64,000 nucleotides of DNA from Propionibacterium sp. (GCA_012839035.1 DUOB01000009.1:1-64000); one strand, 5' to 3'. Shown: positions 18,733-27,485, counted from the first letter of the stretch. Made by a program: numbers and translations. Notes: generated from the sequence alone by a model not told the origin.

Positions 18733-19629
18733 TCAGGATGAGCTGTCGTCGCGCGCACGATCTCCACCATCGGCGCCGTCTTCCCGGTCGCTGGTGGCGG
18801 GGCCCGGCGCAGCTTCGCGGGTCCGGTCGTCGCCCGGCCCGGGCGAGGTCGTCACGTCCAGCGGGTCCGGATGGACCAGGCGGTCATGGGCCAGTCGTGC
18901 CGCGCCGATGATGCCGGCACGGTTGCGGAACATGGCGGGCACGATCGGGGTGTTCAGGGTGAGCTTCGGCAGGAAGCGCTCGTGTTCGCGGGAGATGCCC
19001 CCGCCGACGACGATGAGGTCGGGCCACAGGAGACGTTCGAGGGTCTGGTAGTAGCGCTCGATCTTCGGGATCCACTTCGCCATGGACCAGCCCTCGCGCT
19101 CCTTGACGCCGGCGCTGGCGCGGGACTCCGCGTCGTGGCCGTCGATCTCGATGTGTCCGAGTTCCGCGTTGGGGATCAGCACGCCGTTGTGGAGGATCGC
19201 CGTGCCGATGCCGGTGCCGAGGGTTGTCACGAGGACGAGTCCGGGCCGGTCCTTGGCCGCTCCATATTTCACTTCGCACACCCCGGCAGCGTCCGCATCG
19301 TTGACGACCGCGACCTCGCGGCCGAGCATGTCGGCGAACAGCTGCTCGATGGGGAAATCGATCCAGGCCTTGTCGATGTTCGCCGCGGACCTCGTCACGC
19401 CGTGCATCACCACGGCCGGGACCGTGACCCCGATCGGCCCGTCGCCGATCGTGTCGGAGAAGTGGTCGACGATCTCCTTGACGATCTTCGCGACGTTCTT
19501 GGGGGTCGACTTTGCTGGGGTGGCGATCTTCAGGCGCTCGGTGGCCCAATCGCCCACGGTGAGGTCAACGGGCGCACCTTTGATGCCCGAGCCGCCGATG
19601 TCAATGCCGAGAACCGGTCGTTCACTCAT
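18733..19629 (-). CDS. ppgK: Polyphosphate glucokinase (ROK family)
   Basis: GIDIGGSGIKGAPVDLTVG and TLGTGIGTAILHNGVLIPNAELGHIE typical of actinobacterial PPGK. Confidence 0.9.
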   Translation of the reverse strand: MSERPVLGIDIGGSGIKGAPVDLTVGDWATERLKIATPAKSTPKNVAKIVKEIVDHFSDTIGDGPIGVTVPAVVMHGVTRSAANIDKAWIDFPIEQLFADMLGREVAVVNDADAAGVCEVKYGAAKDRPGLVLVTTLGTGIGTAILHNGVLIPNAELGHIEIDGHDAESRASAGVKEREGWSMAKWIPKIERYYQTLERLLWPDLIVVGGGISREHERFLPKLTLNTPIVPAMFRNRAGIIGAARLAHDRLVHPDPLDVTTSPGPGDDRTREAAPGPATSDREDGADGGDRARDDSSS

Positions 19630-21128
19630 GGGTTGAGCCTATCCATCCCCGGCTCCCGGGTCTCGGTCAGTTGCGATCCCGAGGGTGGACCGCCGCTGGG
19701 TGGCATGAGCCGCCGGGCGTGGGCTGCCGCCGGCAGCTGACGCTCGAACATCGCGCGAGCCGTGTTCGCAGTGAGATGGGGGATCGCGAAGTCCACCGGC
19801 CCCGGCGTTGTGTCCACGTGGACGGTCGCGATCCCGAGCCGGCGCTGCACAGGGCCCTGGCTGATCCGGACGGACTGTGTCTTGGCGTGGGGGACGGTGT
19901 CTCGAACGAACACCAGCAGCCCACCCTCGCTCACGATCACCCGGTCGTTGGCGCCCCAGCGAAGCGTACGGAAGGACAGTGGGCGCAACCAGCGGGCCGC
20001 GCGATTGACGGGCTGGAGGGGGACGGACTCGTCGTGTGCGTGGGGCAACAGATAAGCCATGGCGATGCGCACCTGCTCGGTGGTGGCCACGGGAAAGAGC
20101 ATGGACGAGCCCTGGCCCTCGCTGTTCTCGTCGGCGTGATAACCCAGCACCTCGATGTCGACCCGGTGGAGTCTGAGCCGGCGCCACAGCCACGACTGGC
20201 GGATGCGTACACCCTGGATGCGATCGAGCGGCACGGACTGGCTGGTGAGGTTGATCAGGCCGCGGGTGATCCGGAGCCCCGTCGGCTCGTCCGGGTGGAC
20301 CCCTCCGGTCTCCGCCAGCGTGTAGTTGAACTGTGTCAGCACCCGCCGCGAGATCAACCCGACCACGCCCATGGCGAACGGGATCAGGCCTGCGAAGGCG
20401 GCCAGGCCATAGCCGATCCGCCACACCACCACGAGCGCGACGATCAGCACGACCAGCGAGATGATGAACTCCATGGAGGTCAGCAGGCCGATGATCAGCT
20501 GTTGCGGTGCGATGCGGACGAGCACACGGTCCGCCACCGACAGGTCCTCGAACGCTGATGCCTGCGGCCGGGCATCGGACTCGGTGACCGTGGTCGTGTG
20601 CCCATGGGCCCTGCTCAGCAGATAGTCGCGGAAGCGATAGGCCTTCTGGCGCGTGAGATAGCGCAGCGTGATCCCGGCGTCACCGGCTCCCGCCTCGATC
20701 TTCAGCTCGCACAGACCGAAGATCCTGGCGGCCAGTGGCTGGAAGACGTCGACCGACTGGATGCGGGAGAACCCGATCCGTTTCGACGAGCGATTGAGAA
20801 ACCCCGTCTCGACCCGCAACTCCTCGTCATCGATGACGAACCGGGTGAACCACCACGTGAGGATCGAGGTCAACCCGGCCAGGAGGGCGAACCCGCCGAC
20901 CAAGACCAGGAACCACCACCACGGCAGTGTCGGGGCCTCCTCCGGGCGCCGATTCGGCAGGAATTCCTGGCCGAACGCCACCACACCGGCGACCAGCAGC
21001 ACCCAGCCCCGCACCAGCGGGGTCAGCGGGTGCGGCCGTTCGGTCGCCTTGAGGGCAGGGCCCTCCGCGCTCACGTCCACCCTGACCGGCTCGGGCCGGT
21101 CGTTCGGTGGTGGCAGGGAATCGGTCAC
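19626..21128 (-). CDS. Bacterial PH-domain (bPH2, DUF304/YdbT-like) membrane protein
   Basis: 500 aa; repeated PH-like modules (FVIDDEELRVETGFLNRSSKRIGFSRIQSVDVFQPLAARIFGLCELKIEAGAGD) and TM segments. Confidence 0.85.
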   Translation of the reverse strand: MTDSLPPPNDRPEPVRVDVSAEGPALKATERPHPLTPLVRGWVLLVAGVVAFGQEFLPNRRPEEAPTLPWWWFLVLVGGFALLAGLTSILTWWFTRFVIDDEELRVETGFLNRSSKRIGFSRIQSVDVFQPLAARIFGLCELKIEAGAGDAGITLRYLTRQKAYRFRDYLLSRAHGHTTTVTESDARPQASAFEDLSVADRVLVRIAPQQLIIGLLTSMEFIISLVVLIVALVVVWRIGYGLAAFAGLIPFAMGVVGLISRRVLTQFNYTLAETGGVHPDEPTGLRITRGLINLTSQSVPLDRIQGVRIRQSWLWRRLRLHRVDIEVLGYHADENSEGQGSSMLFPVATTEQVRIAMAYLLPHAHDESVPLQPVNRAARWLRPLSFRTLRWGANDRVIVSEGGLLVFVRDTVPHAKTQSVRISQGPVQRRLGIATVHVDTTPGPVDFAIPHLTANTARAMFERQLPAAAHARRLMPPSGGPPSGSQLTETREPGMDRLNP

Positions 21129-21168
21129 GTTTCAACGCTAGCGCGAGGGACTGACACTCGATGTCCGG

Positions 21169-21681
21169 TCACAGACCCGAGGTGCGCGTCTCGCCCAGTT
21201 CGGTCAGCCGGTCCCGCAGCCGCGCCGCCTCTTCCGGCGGAAGGCCGGGAATCGTGGCATCCGTCGACGCCGACGCCGTCACCAGTTTGACCGTCGCCAG
21301 ACCCAGCGCGCGCTCGATCGGGCCCGCTTCGACCTCCACGACCTGCATCCGCCCGTACGGCACCGCCATCAGCCGCCGGAACCAGAGCCCGTGCGTGACA
21401 TAGAGATCGTCGGCCAACTCTGCGTACCCCCACGAACGCACCAACGCGTCCATCCGCCACCACCGCCAGGCGATCCACCCGACCGCCACGACGATGAGCG
21501 CGATGCCCAGCCAACGATCCACGAGCCACCAGCCGAGCACCGTGGGAGGGATGAAGAGCCAGGGCCACCCAAGGAGTACGCCGGCTCGGCGGAGCGTGCG
21601 ATAGCGCGGATGGAGGCGCTTCCATTCGGCGGTGGGTGGGGCGAACAGTGGATCGTGCACCCGGGTCCGGTTGTCGGTCAC
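21169..21681 (-). CDS. Bacterial PH-domain (YdbS-like) protein
   Basis: YVTHGLWFRRLMAVPYGRMQVVEVEAGPIERALGLATVKLVTAS. Confidence 0.85.
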   Translation of the reverse strand: MTDNRTRVHDPLFAPPTAEWKRLHPRYRTLRRAGVLLGWPWLFIPPTVLGWWLVDRWLGIALIVVAVGWIAWRWWRMDALVRSWGYAELADDLYVTHGLWFRRLMAVPYGRMQVVEVEAGPIERALGLATVKLVTASASTDATIPGLPPEEAARLRDRLTELGETRTSGL

Positions 21682-22316
21682 GTGCGCTTCTTCTTGGGAC
21701 CCTTGACGCTGACGCCGCCGAACAGGGCGATGCCCTTCAGGATGATCTTCGGGCCGCCCGGGGTCGGGCGGGTGTTCTTGACGTCCGAGCCGCCGAAGAT
21801 GCCGACCACCTCGTCATGGACCTCAACCCCTTCCGGGATCTTTACGTCGAGCCCGCCGAAGAGCCAGAAGCCGGTGATCTCGATGACGTCGTGCTCGAAG
21901 ATGGCCTCGCTGAAATCCAGCTCGCTGCCGCCGAACAGCGCGAACGAACGGATCTGGCGGCGGGCGCGCCACACCCCGCGCCGGGTCGACCCGCCGAACA
22001 CGGCAACGAGGGTTTCACTCTCGCCGGTGCTGTGCCCATCGATGCGGGGGACGTGGGTCCCCGGCGGTTGGTGCGCGGGAACGTTGGTGCGGATGGGGGC
22101 GTGCAGGGGGACCAGGTCCCTGGTCAAGGGGACGAGATCGTCGAACGTGCGGGCGTCGGCCGCTGCGGCCAAGCGTTCGTCGTGTTCGTCCTTGGTGAGG
22201 CGGCCCTCGGCGTACGCCGTCGACAACACCGTCATGACGCGATCGCGGTCCGAGTCACCGACTCGGAGGTCGCCGCCGAACTTGGGTCCGACGTCAGTGG
22301 GTTCGGGGGAGGTCAT
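21678..22316 (-). CDS. DUF1707 SHOCT-like domain protein with LiaF-like C-terminus
   Basis: LRVGDSDRDRVMTVLSTAYAEGRLTKDEHDERLAAAADART is the DUF1707 signature. Confidence 0.85.
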   Translation of the reverse strand: MTSPEPTDVGPKFGGDLRVGDSDRDRVMTVLSTAYAEGRLTKDEHDERLAAAADARTFDDLVPLTRDLVPLHAPIRTNVPAHQPPGTHVPRIDGHSTGESETLVAVFGGSTRRGVWRARRQIRSFALFGGSELDFSEAIFEHDVIEITGFWLFGGLDVKIPEGVEVHDEVVGIFGGSDVKNTRPTPGGPKIILKGIALFGGVSVKGPKKKRT

Positions 22317-22455
22317 GACCTCAACCCTAATCGGCCCGGCGGGCAGGCGAAGCCTTCGTCCGATGAGGAATCAGGTCGAACTCAGGGGCGCCCCTGCTGG
22401 TTTCGGCACGCCCTTTCGGTGATGTGGCCGGGGAACCGCTAAGGTTGAGGCTTCT

Positions 22456-22529
22456 GCGGGCGTAGTTCAGTGGCAGAACGGCACTCTTCCTGAGTGATGA
22501 CGTTGGTTCGATTCCGGCCGCCCGCTCCA
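22456..22529 (+). tRNA. tRNA-Gly (anticodon TCC, inferred), CCA encoded
   Basis: GCGGGCG acceptor arm pairs CGCCCGC; D-arm GTTCAGTGGCAGAAC; TTCGATT T-loop; anticodon loop CTTCCTG. Confidence 0.85.
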
Positions 22530-22548
22530 CTTTCCTGATGAGCGCACC

Positions 22549-22962
22549 TCAGTGGTGCTGACGGATCGCCTTCGTCACGCGTTCGAAGCGCTTTTTGTCG
22601 AGGCGTACGCCGCCCTCCTCCACCGAATCGGGATCGATGCGAACGATCCGGTTCACCCGCGCTTCGCTCACCCGGCCCTTCGGGTCCCAGGCACCCGGAC
22701 CGATCTCGATCCAATAGCGGCCGGCTCGAGCCTCCTGCTTCTGGTCAAGATCGTGATCCTTCGACGTCAGCGGAGACCCCAACAGCCAATCGCCGTCCCA
22801 GCCGATGATCAGCACCGGCCGGACCTTGCCCTTGCGGTGGTCCTCCTCATAGGGCACCCACGCCCAGACGATCTCGCCGGGATCGGCGCGATGGCCCGGA
22901 TGCGGGGCGTACTCAATCCGCGGCATCCGCTTGAAATCGCCCGGGTATTCCCTCCGCTGCAT
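22549..22962 (-). CDS. PemK/MazF-like (growth inhibitor family) protein
   Basis: ADPGEIVWAWVPYEEDHRKGKVRPVLIIGWDGDWLLGSPLTSKDHD matches the PemK/MazF N-terminal pattern. Confidence 0.7.
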   Translation of the reverse strand: MQRREYPGDFKRMPRIEYAPHPGHRADPGEIVWAWVPYEEDHRKGKVRPVLIIGWDGDWLLGSPLTSKDHDLDQKQEARAGRYWIEIGPGAWDPKGRVSEARVNRIVRIDPDSVEEGGVRLDKKRFERVTKAIRQHH

Positions 22963-23112
22963 GGGCCCACCCTAATGGCGTGCCAGCCGGGACCCGGTCG
23001 ATCATCGTCCCTCCAGTCGATCGGCGACGACGCGGGGCGAGGAGAAGCTTCCTTGTGCCCATTCACAGTCGCGATCCGGGAAACCCTGAGCTATGATGGC
23101 CGGGCACCACGC

Positions 23113-23186
23113 GCGAATGTAGTTCAATGGCAGAACATCAGCTTCCCAAGCTGAGAATGCGGGTTCGATTCCCGTCATTCGCTCCA
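23113..23186 (+). tRNA. tRNA-Gly (anticodon CCC), CCA encoded
   Basis: GCGAATG/CATTCGC acceptor stem, TCAGC-TTCCCAA-GCTGA anticodon arm, GGGTTCGATTCCC T-arm. Confidence 0.93.
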
Positions 23187-23230
23187 AAGTTTCGGACCGT
23201 CGGGCCGCCCTTGGCCGGTCCTGCTCCCGA

Positions 23231-23914
23231 TCAATGGCGTCCGCGGTCGCGGCCCTGATCATCGAAAGAAGAGTCTGACCGGGTAGCGCCGCGCCTCGAC
23301 CCATCGCCTCGCGCCGCATCCCCGTCCCCGATCACGTCACGGTCATCGCGAAGAGTGGAACCGTCACCGTCGCGCGATCCACCATCGCGAGCATCACGAT
23401 CCCGCGCTCCGGCGTCACGGGACTCGAGATCGCGCGGATCGAGATCTCGTGATCCGGTGTCGCGGTGGTCGCGTGACGCGGTGTCGCGGTGGTCGCGTGA
23501 CGCGGTGTCGCGTGCTGCGGTGTCGCGGGTGTCGCGTGCTGCGGTGTCGCGGGTGTCGCGTGTTGCGGTGTCGCGGGAGTGATCCGGGTCGAGACGGGAC
23601 GCCTCGCTCAGGTGCTCCCGGGCCGTGTGCTGGGCGTGGTCCGCCTCTGCTGAGCGGTCCTTGGCTTCGCGTTCCAAACGCTCGGACTCCATGCGGGCGC
23701 GGTGGGCCTCCGCCTCCTGCCGAGAGGCGTCCGCCGCGGCTTCCTTGGCGCGCAGCTCCTCCTCCTGGCCCTGCGTGCGGAGTTCGCCCGCGCGTTCGCG
23801 TCGCTGGGCCAGCTGGCGTTCCTTGCGGTTCTTGCCCGTCGAGGCGGCGATGATCACCACGATGATGACGACGACGACCAAGGCCGCAATGACGATCCAC
23901 ATCCAGGTATCCAT
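23231..23914 (-). CDS. Membrane-anchored protein with charged coiled-coil-like region and RDTASRDH-type repeat tail
   Basis: MDTWMWIVIAALVVVVIIVVIIAAS TM, then Glu/Arg/Ala-rich stretch and degenerate RDTxxRDx repeats. Confidence 0.65.
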   Translation of the reverse strand: MDTWMWIVIAALVVVVIIVVIIAASTGKNRKERQLAQRRERAGELRTQGQEEELRAKEAAADASRQEAEAHRARMESERLEREAKDRSAEADHAQHTAREHLSEASRLDPDHSRDTATRDTRDTAARDTRDTAARDTASRDHRDTASRDHRDTGSRDLDPRDLESRDAGARDRDARDGGSRDGDGSTLRDDRDVIGDGDAARGDGSRRGATRSDSSFDDQGRDRGRH

Positions 23915-24025
23915 GATCTCTCTCCATCCAGCGAATATTTACCGACAAATCTACTTGCCGCTGTGTTGGGGGAGAGTTCGGGGTCCCCAATTGAGGACGT
24001 GGCGGGAACGTGTCGGCGCTATCGC

Positions 24026-25444
24026 CTAACCCTCGGACAGCAGGTTCTGCATGAGAAGGGCATAGGAGAACATGCTTCCGTCACCGAGGAACCGACGCAG
24101 GACCTTCTCCTTCGCCGCCAAGCCGAGGCGTTGCGCCACCCGTTCATCTGCGAGCAGGACATTGATCTCCGCACCCAGGGAGGCCAGGTCAGTGGGATCG
24201 GGGAGCAGCCAGCCGTCGATGCCGTGGGCGATCTGATTCTGGATGCCGCCGACCGCGCTCGCGATCACGGGGCGCGATTTCCACATCGCCTCCGTGACGG
24301 TCAGACCGAAGCCCTCGAAGAGGCTCTTCTGCACGACGGCATAGGCATAGCGCTGCAGCGCGTTGATGATGTACGCATTCTCATCCGTGTCGTCCATCGG
24401 AATCGAGAAGAGGTGCACGCGTCCCTTGGCGCTGTCGTCCAGGGCGTTGAATATGGTGCGGCAATCTGCGAGGACCTCCGCTCCTTCGGGGTCGTCGCTG
24501 ACCCCGTCCACCGCGGGACCGCACAGCACCAAGTGGGCATCCGGGGCCGTGACGTTGTCGAGGAACCCGCGCATGACACCTGACATGTCCTTGAGCCGGT
24601 CCCAGCGACTGACCTGGACGATCGCCCGGGCGCCCCGGGGGAGCGGGCCCCCCTCCGTGACGGCGTTGTCGAGCGCGCGTACGGCACCGGTGCTGCCGTC
24701 CCGGCGGGGAAACTCGACCAGGCCGTCCCGCTCACCCTCGAGCAGTCCCGCTTGGACAAGGACCTTCTCGACGACGTCGGCGGGGATGTCCATGTTCTTG
24801 GCGGTGAAAGGATCGATGCAGGGAGTGATCACCGCAATCTTGTGGAGTGGCACGGTCGGTGGTCGATAGAGCAGCCGGCTCACCACGACGCGGTCGGCGT
24901 GCTCGATGTAGGGAGCGAGGAACCGCCAACCTCTCGCCGTGTGCTCGTTCGGGTCGTCCCGACCTATGTGGCTGCGCCAGATGACGCGGGCTCCCAGCGC
25001 TTTGACGCCCTCAATGAGGCCAGCAGTCTGCGGGTCGTGGAGGACCACGAGGTCCCCTGGTTGGACCAGCGTGCGCAGGTGGTCGAGGTTGGCGGCCAGG
25101 ACCTGCTCATAGTTCGTGCGCTCGGCCTCGCCCAGTTCCCCGCCGTCTCCGGGTGAGCCGTGGAGGAGATTGTGCAGGCGCTTGGTGATGCCGAAAAAGG
25201 TGGGTTCCCCGTGGAGAACGAGCCATCGCGTGTCGATGCCGGTGGTGCGCCACAACGGCAGCAACGCCAGCAGCATCTCGGCGACGCCCCCGCCCGTGGC
25301 GGTCGCGTTCACGTGCCAGATCGTCTGACCGCTCAGTTCGTTTCGGGCGGCGTCCCAGGACTCCTGGACGTGGGACCAGCGATCCGTGCCCACGAGTTCG
25401 GCCAGTGGTGTGATGTCTCGTTGTGCAAGCTCGACTTCTTCCAT
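24026..25444 (-). CDS. treT: GT4-family glycosyltransferase, trehalose glycosyltransferring synthase (TreT)-like
   Basis: IWHVNATATGGGVAEMLLALLPLWRTTGIDTRWLVLHGEPTFFGITKRLHNLLHG is a TreT-type N-terminus; EGFGLTVTEAMWKSRPVIAS. Confidence 0.8.
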   Translation of the reverse strand: MEEVELAQRDITPLAELVGTDRWSHVQESWDAARNELSGQTIWHVNATATGGGVAEMLLALLPLWRTTGIDTRWLVLHGEPTFFGITKRLHNLLHGSPGDGGELGEAERTNYEQVLAANLDHLRTLVQPGDLVVLHDPQTAGLIEGVKALGARVIWRSHIGRDDPNEHTARGWRFLAPYIEHADRVVVSRLLYRPPTVPLHKIAVITPCIDPFTAKNMDIPADVVEKVLVQAGLLEGERDGLVEFPRRDGSTGAVRALDNAVTEGGPLPRGARAIVQVSRWDRLKDMSGVMRGFLDNVTAPDAHLVLCGPAVDGVSDDPEGAEVLADCRTIFNALDDSAKGRVHLFSIPMDDTDENAYIINALQRYAYAVVQKSLFEGFGLTVTEAMWKSRPVIASAVGGIQNQIAHGIDGWLLPDPTDLASLGAEINVLLADERVAQRLGLAAKEKVLRRFLGDGSMFSYALLMQNLLSEG

Positions 25445-25515
25445 CGAGCAAGTTTGCCCGGCCCGGCGGATTCGCGGGCGTGTTCCGTCGGTATTGACCG
25501 TGAGACTGTGGAGAC

Positions 25516-26190
25516 ATGGCCACTTTTGCTGGGTTTGTGTTCGATATGGATGGTGTGTTGACCGATACCGAGTCGTTGTGGGACGAGGTTCGGCGCGGGC
25601 TCGCCGAGGAGGCGGGGCGGCCTTGGCCCAAGGATGCGACGACCGCGATGATGGGGATGAGTACGCCGGAGTGGTCCACCTATCTCGTCGAAGCGGTCGG
25701 CCTGGCGGGACCGCCCGAGCGGGCTGCTGCTGAGGTGATCGACGCCATGGCTGCCCGCTATCAGCAGCATCTGCCCACCTTGCCAGGTGCGGTGCCGGCG
25801 GTCCGTCGTATTGCCGGGCTGATGCCCATCGGTCTGGCGTCCTCGTCCCCCCGACGGTTGATCGACACCGTGCTGGACGAGTTGGGGATCGATGAACTCT
25901 TCGCCGCGACCGTGTCGACCGAGGAGGTCGGGCGCGGGAAGCCGGCGCCCGACGGCTATCTGCGAGCGTGCGAGCTGATGGGGGCCGACCCTGCGCGATG
26001 CGCAGCGGTGGAGGACTCGAGCAATGGGTTGCGGGCCGCCCACGCGGCGGGGATGACTGTCATCGCCGTGCCGCACCCATGGCATGAACCCGCAGAGGAC
26101 GCCCTGGCGCTCGCAGCGGCGGTCCTGGAATCGCTGGACGAACTCGACGCTGCCCTGCTCGGACGGCTGGCGGGCGCGCGGTTGATCTGA
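25516..26190 (+). CDS. HAD-superfamily sugar-phosphate phosphatase/phosphomutase-like
   Basis: FVFDMDGVLTDTESLW, SSSPRRLID, GKPAPDGYLRACELMGADPARCAAVEDSSNGLRAAHAAGM. Confidence 0.9.
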   Translation: MATFAGFVFDMDGVLTDTESLWDEVRRGLAEEAGRPWPKDATTAMMGMSTPEWSTYLVEAVGLAGPPERAAAEVIDAMAARYQQHLPTLPGAVPAVRRIAGLMPIGLASSSPRRLIDTVLDELGIDELFAATVSTEEVGRGKPAPDGYLRACELMGADPARCAAVEDSSNGLRAAHAAGMTVIAVPHPWHEPAEDALALAAAVLESLDELDAALLGRLAGARLI

Positions 26191-26212
26191 TGGCAGATGT
26201 GCCCGAACTGCC

Positions 26213-26408
26213 GGTGCTGGGGCGCTTGCACTTTGACCCGGCTGGTGGGCCAAAACACGAGGGCGCTGGGGTGCTTGCACTTTGATCCGTTTGGTGGGTC
26301 AAAACGCGAGGGCGCTGGGGTGCTTGCACTTTGATCCGTTTGGTGGGTCAGAACACGAGGGCGCTGGGGTGCTTGCACTTTGACCCGTCTGGCGGGTCAA
26401 AACACAAG
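26213..26408. repeat. Four tandem copies of a 49-bp imperfect repeat containing an inverted repeat
   Basis: Units 26213-26261, 26262-26310, 26311-26359, 26360-26408; core TTTGACCCG..CGGGTCAAA. Confidence 0.95.
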
Positions 26409-26459
26409 GCCTGGACCATCACCCATGGCGGGAGCGTCCAGACTGATTGGTTGCTCGGG

Positions 26460-27392
26460 TCAAGCGGTTGGATAGCTGGTCAGGATCCACCACAGCGTTT
26501 GGTTGTGCGGTGTCGGGATGCCGTGCTTGCGGCCGAGTGCCACCACTCGGCCGGCGAAGATGTCGACCTCGGTCGGCCGCCGGGCGAGCACGTCCTGATG
26601 CATCGACGTCCGGCCTTCGGCCGGCTGTCCGGTCAGAACCTTGTCCCAGGTCGCGCGGTCCTCATCACCGAGTTCGACGCCCTCGGCACCCCCGACCGCG
26701 ATGGCTTCGTCGATCAGCGCCCACATCAGATCCCGCGCCGGGCCCTCCTGCTGGAACGCGCCATAGGGGGCGTCCAGAACGGCGGTCGCCTGGTTGATGC
26801 CGACATTCACCATGAATTTCCACCACATGGCATGCTCCATGTCCGCTGGCGTCTCCCAGGCGAGACCAGCACGATCCAGTGCCCGCTGGACCCTGTGCGC
26901 CCGCTCGCTCGGCTGTCCGTCAGACCCGGCGAGCCCTGCCGGGTCTCCGAACGTCAGCCGACCCGCTTGACGGAATCGAACGTCGTGGCCGACGCGCTCC
27001 GCGTCCATCGCCAGAGCGATACAGGGCAGAACCCGCTCCGCGGCATCGAAGCGCTCGGCAATGACGCCCTCGCTGTCGAGCCCGTTCAGCACCGACAGGA
27101 ACGTGGTATGAGCACCCACCAGAGGAGCAACGGTCTCCAGGGCCTCCTCGAGCTGTTGATGTTTGACGGCCACCAGCACCAGGTCGGCGGGCGCATGGTC
27201 ACCCCCGTCGGTGTCCACGACATGAGCAGCCACTGGTTCGCCGTTCACCGTGAGCCCGGCCTCCGCGAGGCGGCGCGCACGCTCGCCCTTCGCGACGATG
27301 CGAACGCTGAAGCCGGCGCGGGCGAAGTGTGCGGCGTACATGGCGCCCATGGCCCCGGCGCCGACCACTGCTACGGACTCGATCTCGCTCAT
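26460..27392 (-). CDS. 2-dehydropantoate 2-reductase family protein
   Basis: MSEIESVAVVGAGAMGAMYAAHFARAGFSVRIV, VAVKHQQLEEAL, WWKFMVNVGINQATAVL; start set at 27392. Confidence 0.88.
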   Translation of the reverse strand: MSEIESVAVVGAGAMGAMYAAHFARAGFSVRIVAKGERARRLAEAGLTVNGEPVAAHVVDTDGGDHAPADLVLVAVKHQQLEEALETVAPLVGAHTTFLSVLNGLDSEGVIAERFDAAERVLPCIALAMDAERVGHDVRFRQAGRLTFGDPAGLAGSDGQPSERAHRVQRALDRAGLAWETPADMEHAMWWKFMVNVGINQATAVLDAPYGAFQQEGPARDLMWALIDEAIAVGGAEGVELGDEDRATWDKVLTGQPAEGRTSMHQDVLARRPTEVDIFAGRVVALGRKHGIPTPHNQTLWWILTSYPTA

Positions 27393-27418
27393 GTGCTGAA
27401 GATTAGTCCCGCCACACA

Positions 27419-27485
27419 CATTGTTCGGGACAGCAGTCCTCATTGTTCGGGACAGCAGTCCTCATTGTTCGGAACAGCTAGTCCT
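27419..27485. repeat. Three tandem 22-23-bp direct repeats in the region upstream of the ketopantoate reductase-like gene
   Basis: cattgttcgggacagcagtcct, cattgttcgggacagcagtcct, cattgttcggaacagctagtcct. Confidence 0.93.

Noticed and set aside
22327-22530. Small ORF MERAAGIEPTSSLRKSAVLPLNYA...
   Set aside because: Reverse-strand translation of the tRNA-Gly gene; a known type of spurious annotation.
23002-23319. Small ORF containing MTGIEPAFSAWEADVLPLNYIRA
   Set aside because: Reverse-strand translation of the second tRNA-Gly gene.
25956-26378. Repeat-containing ORFs MQAPQRPRVLTHQTDQSASTPAP...
   Set aside because: Spurious translations of the 49-bp repeat array; frame changes between units, no RBS.
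26213-26408. Possible CRISPR array
   Set aside because: Whole 49-bp units are similar, with no unique spacers and no cas genes nearby.
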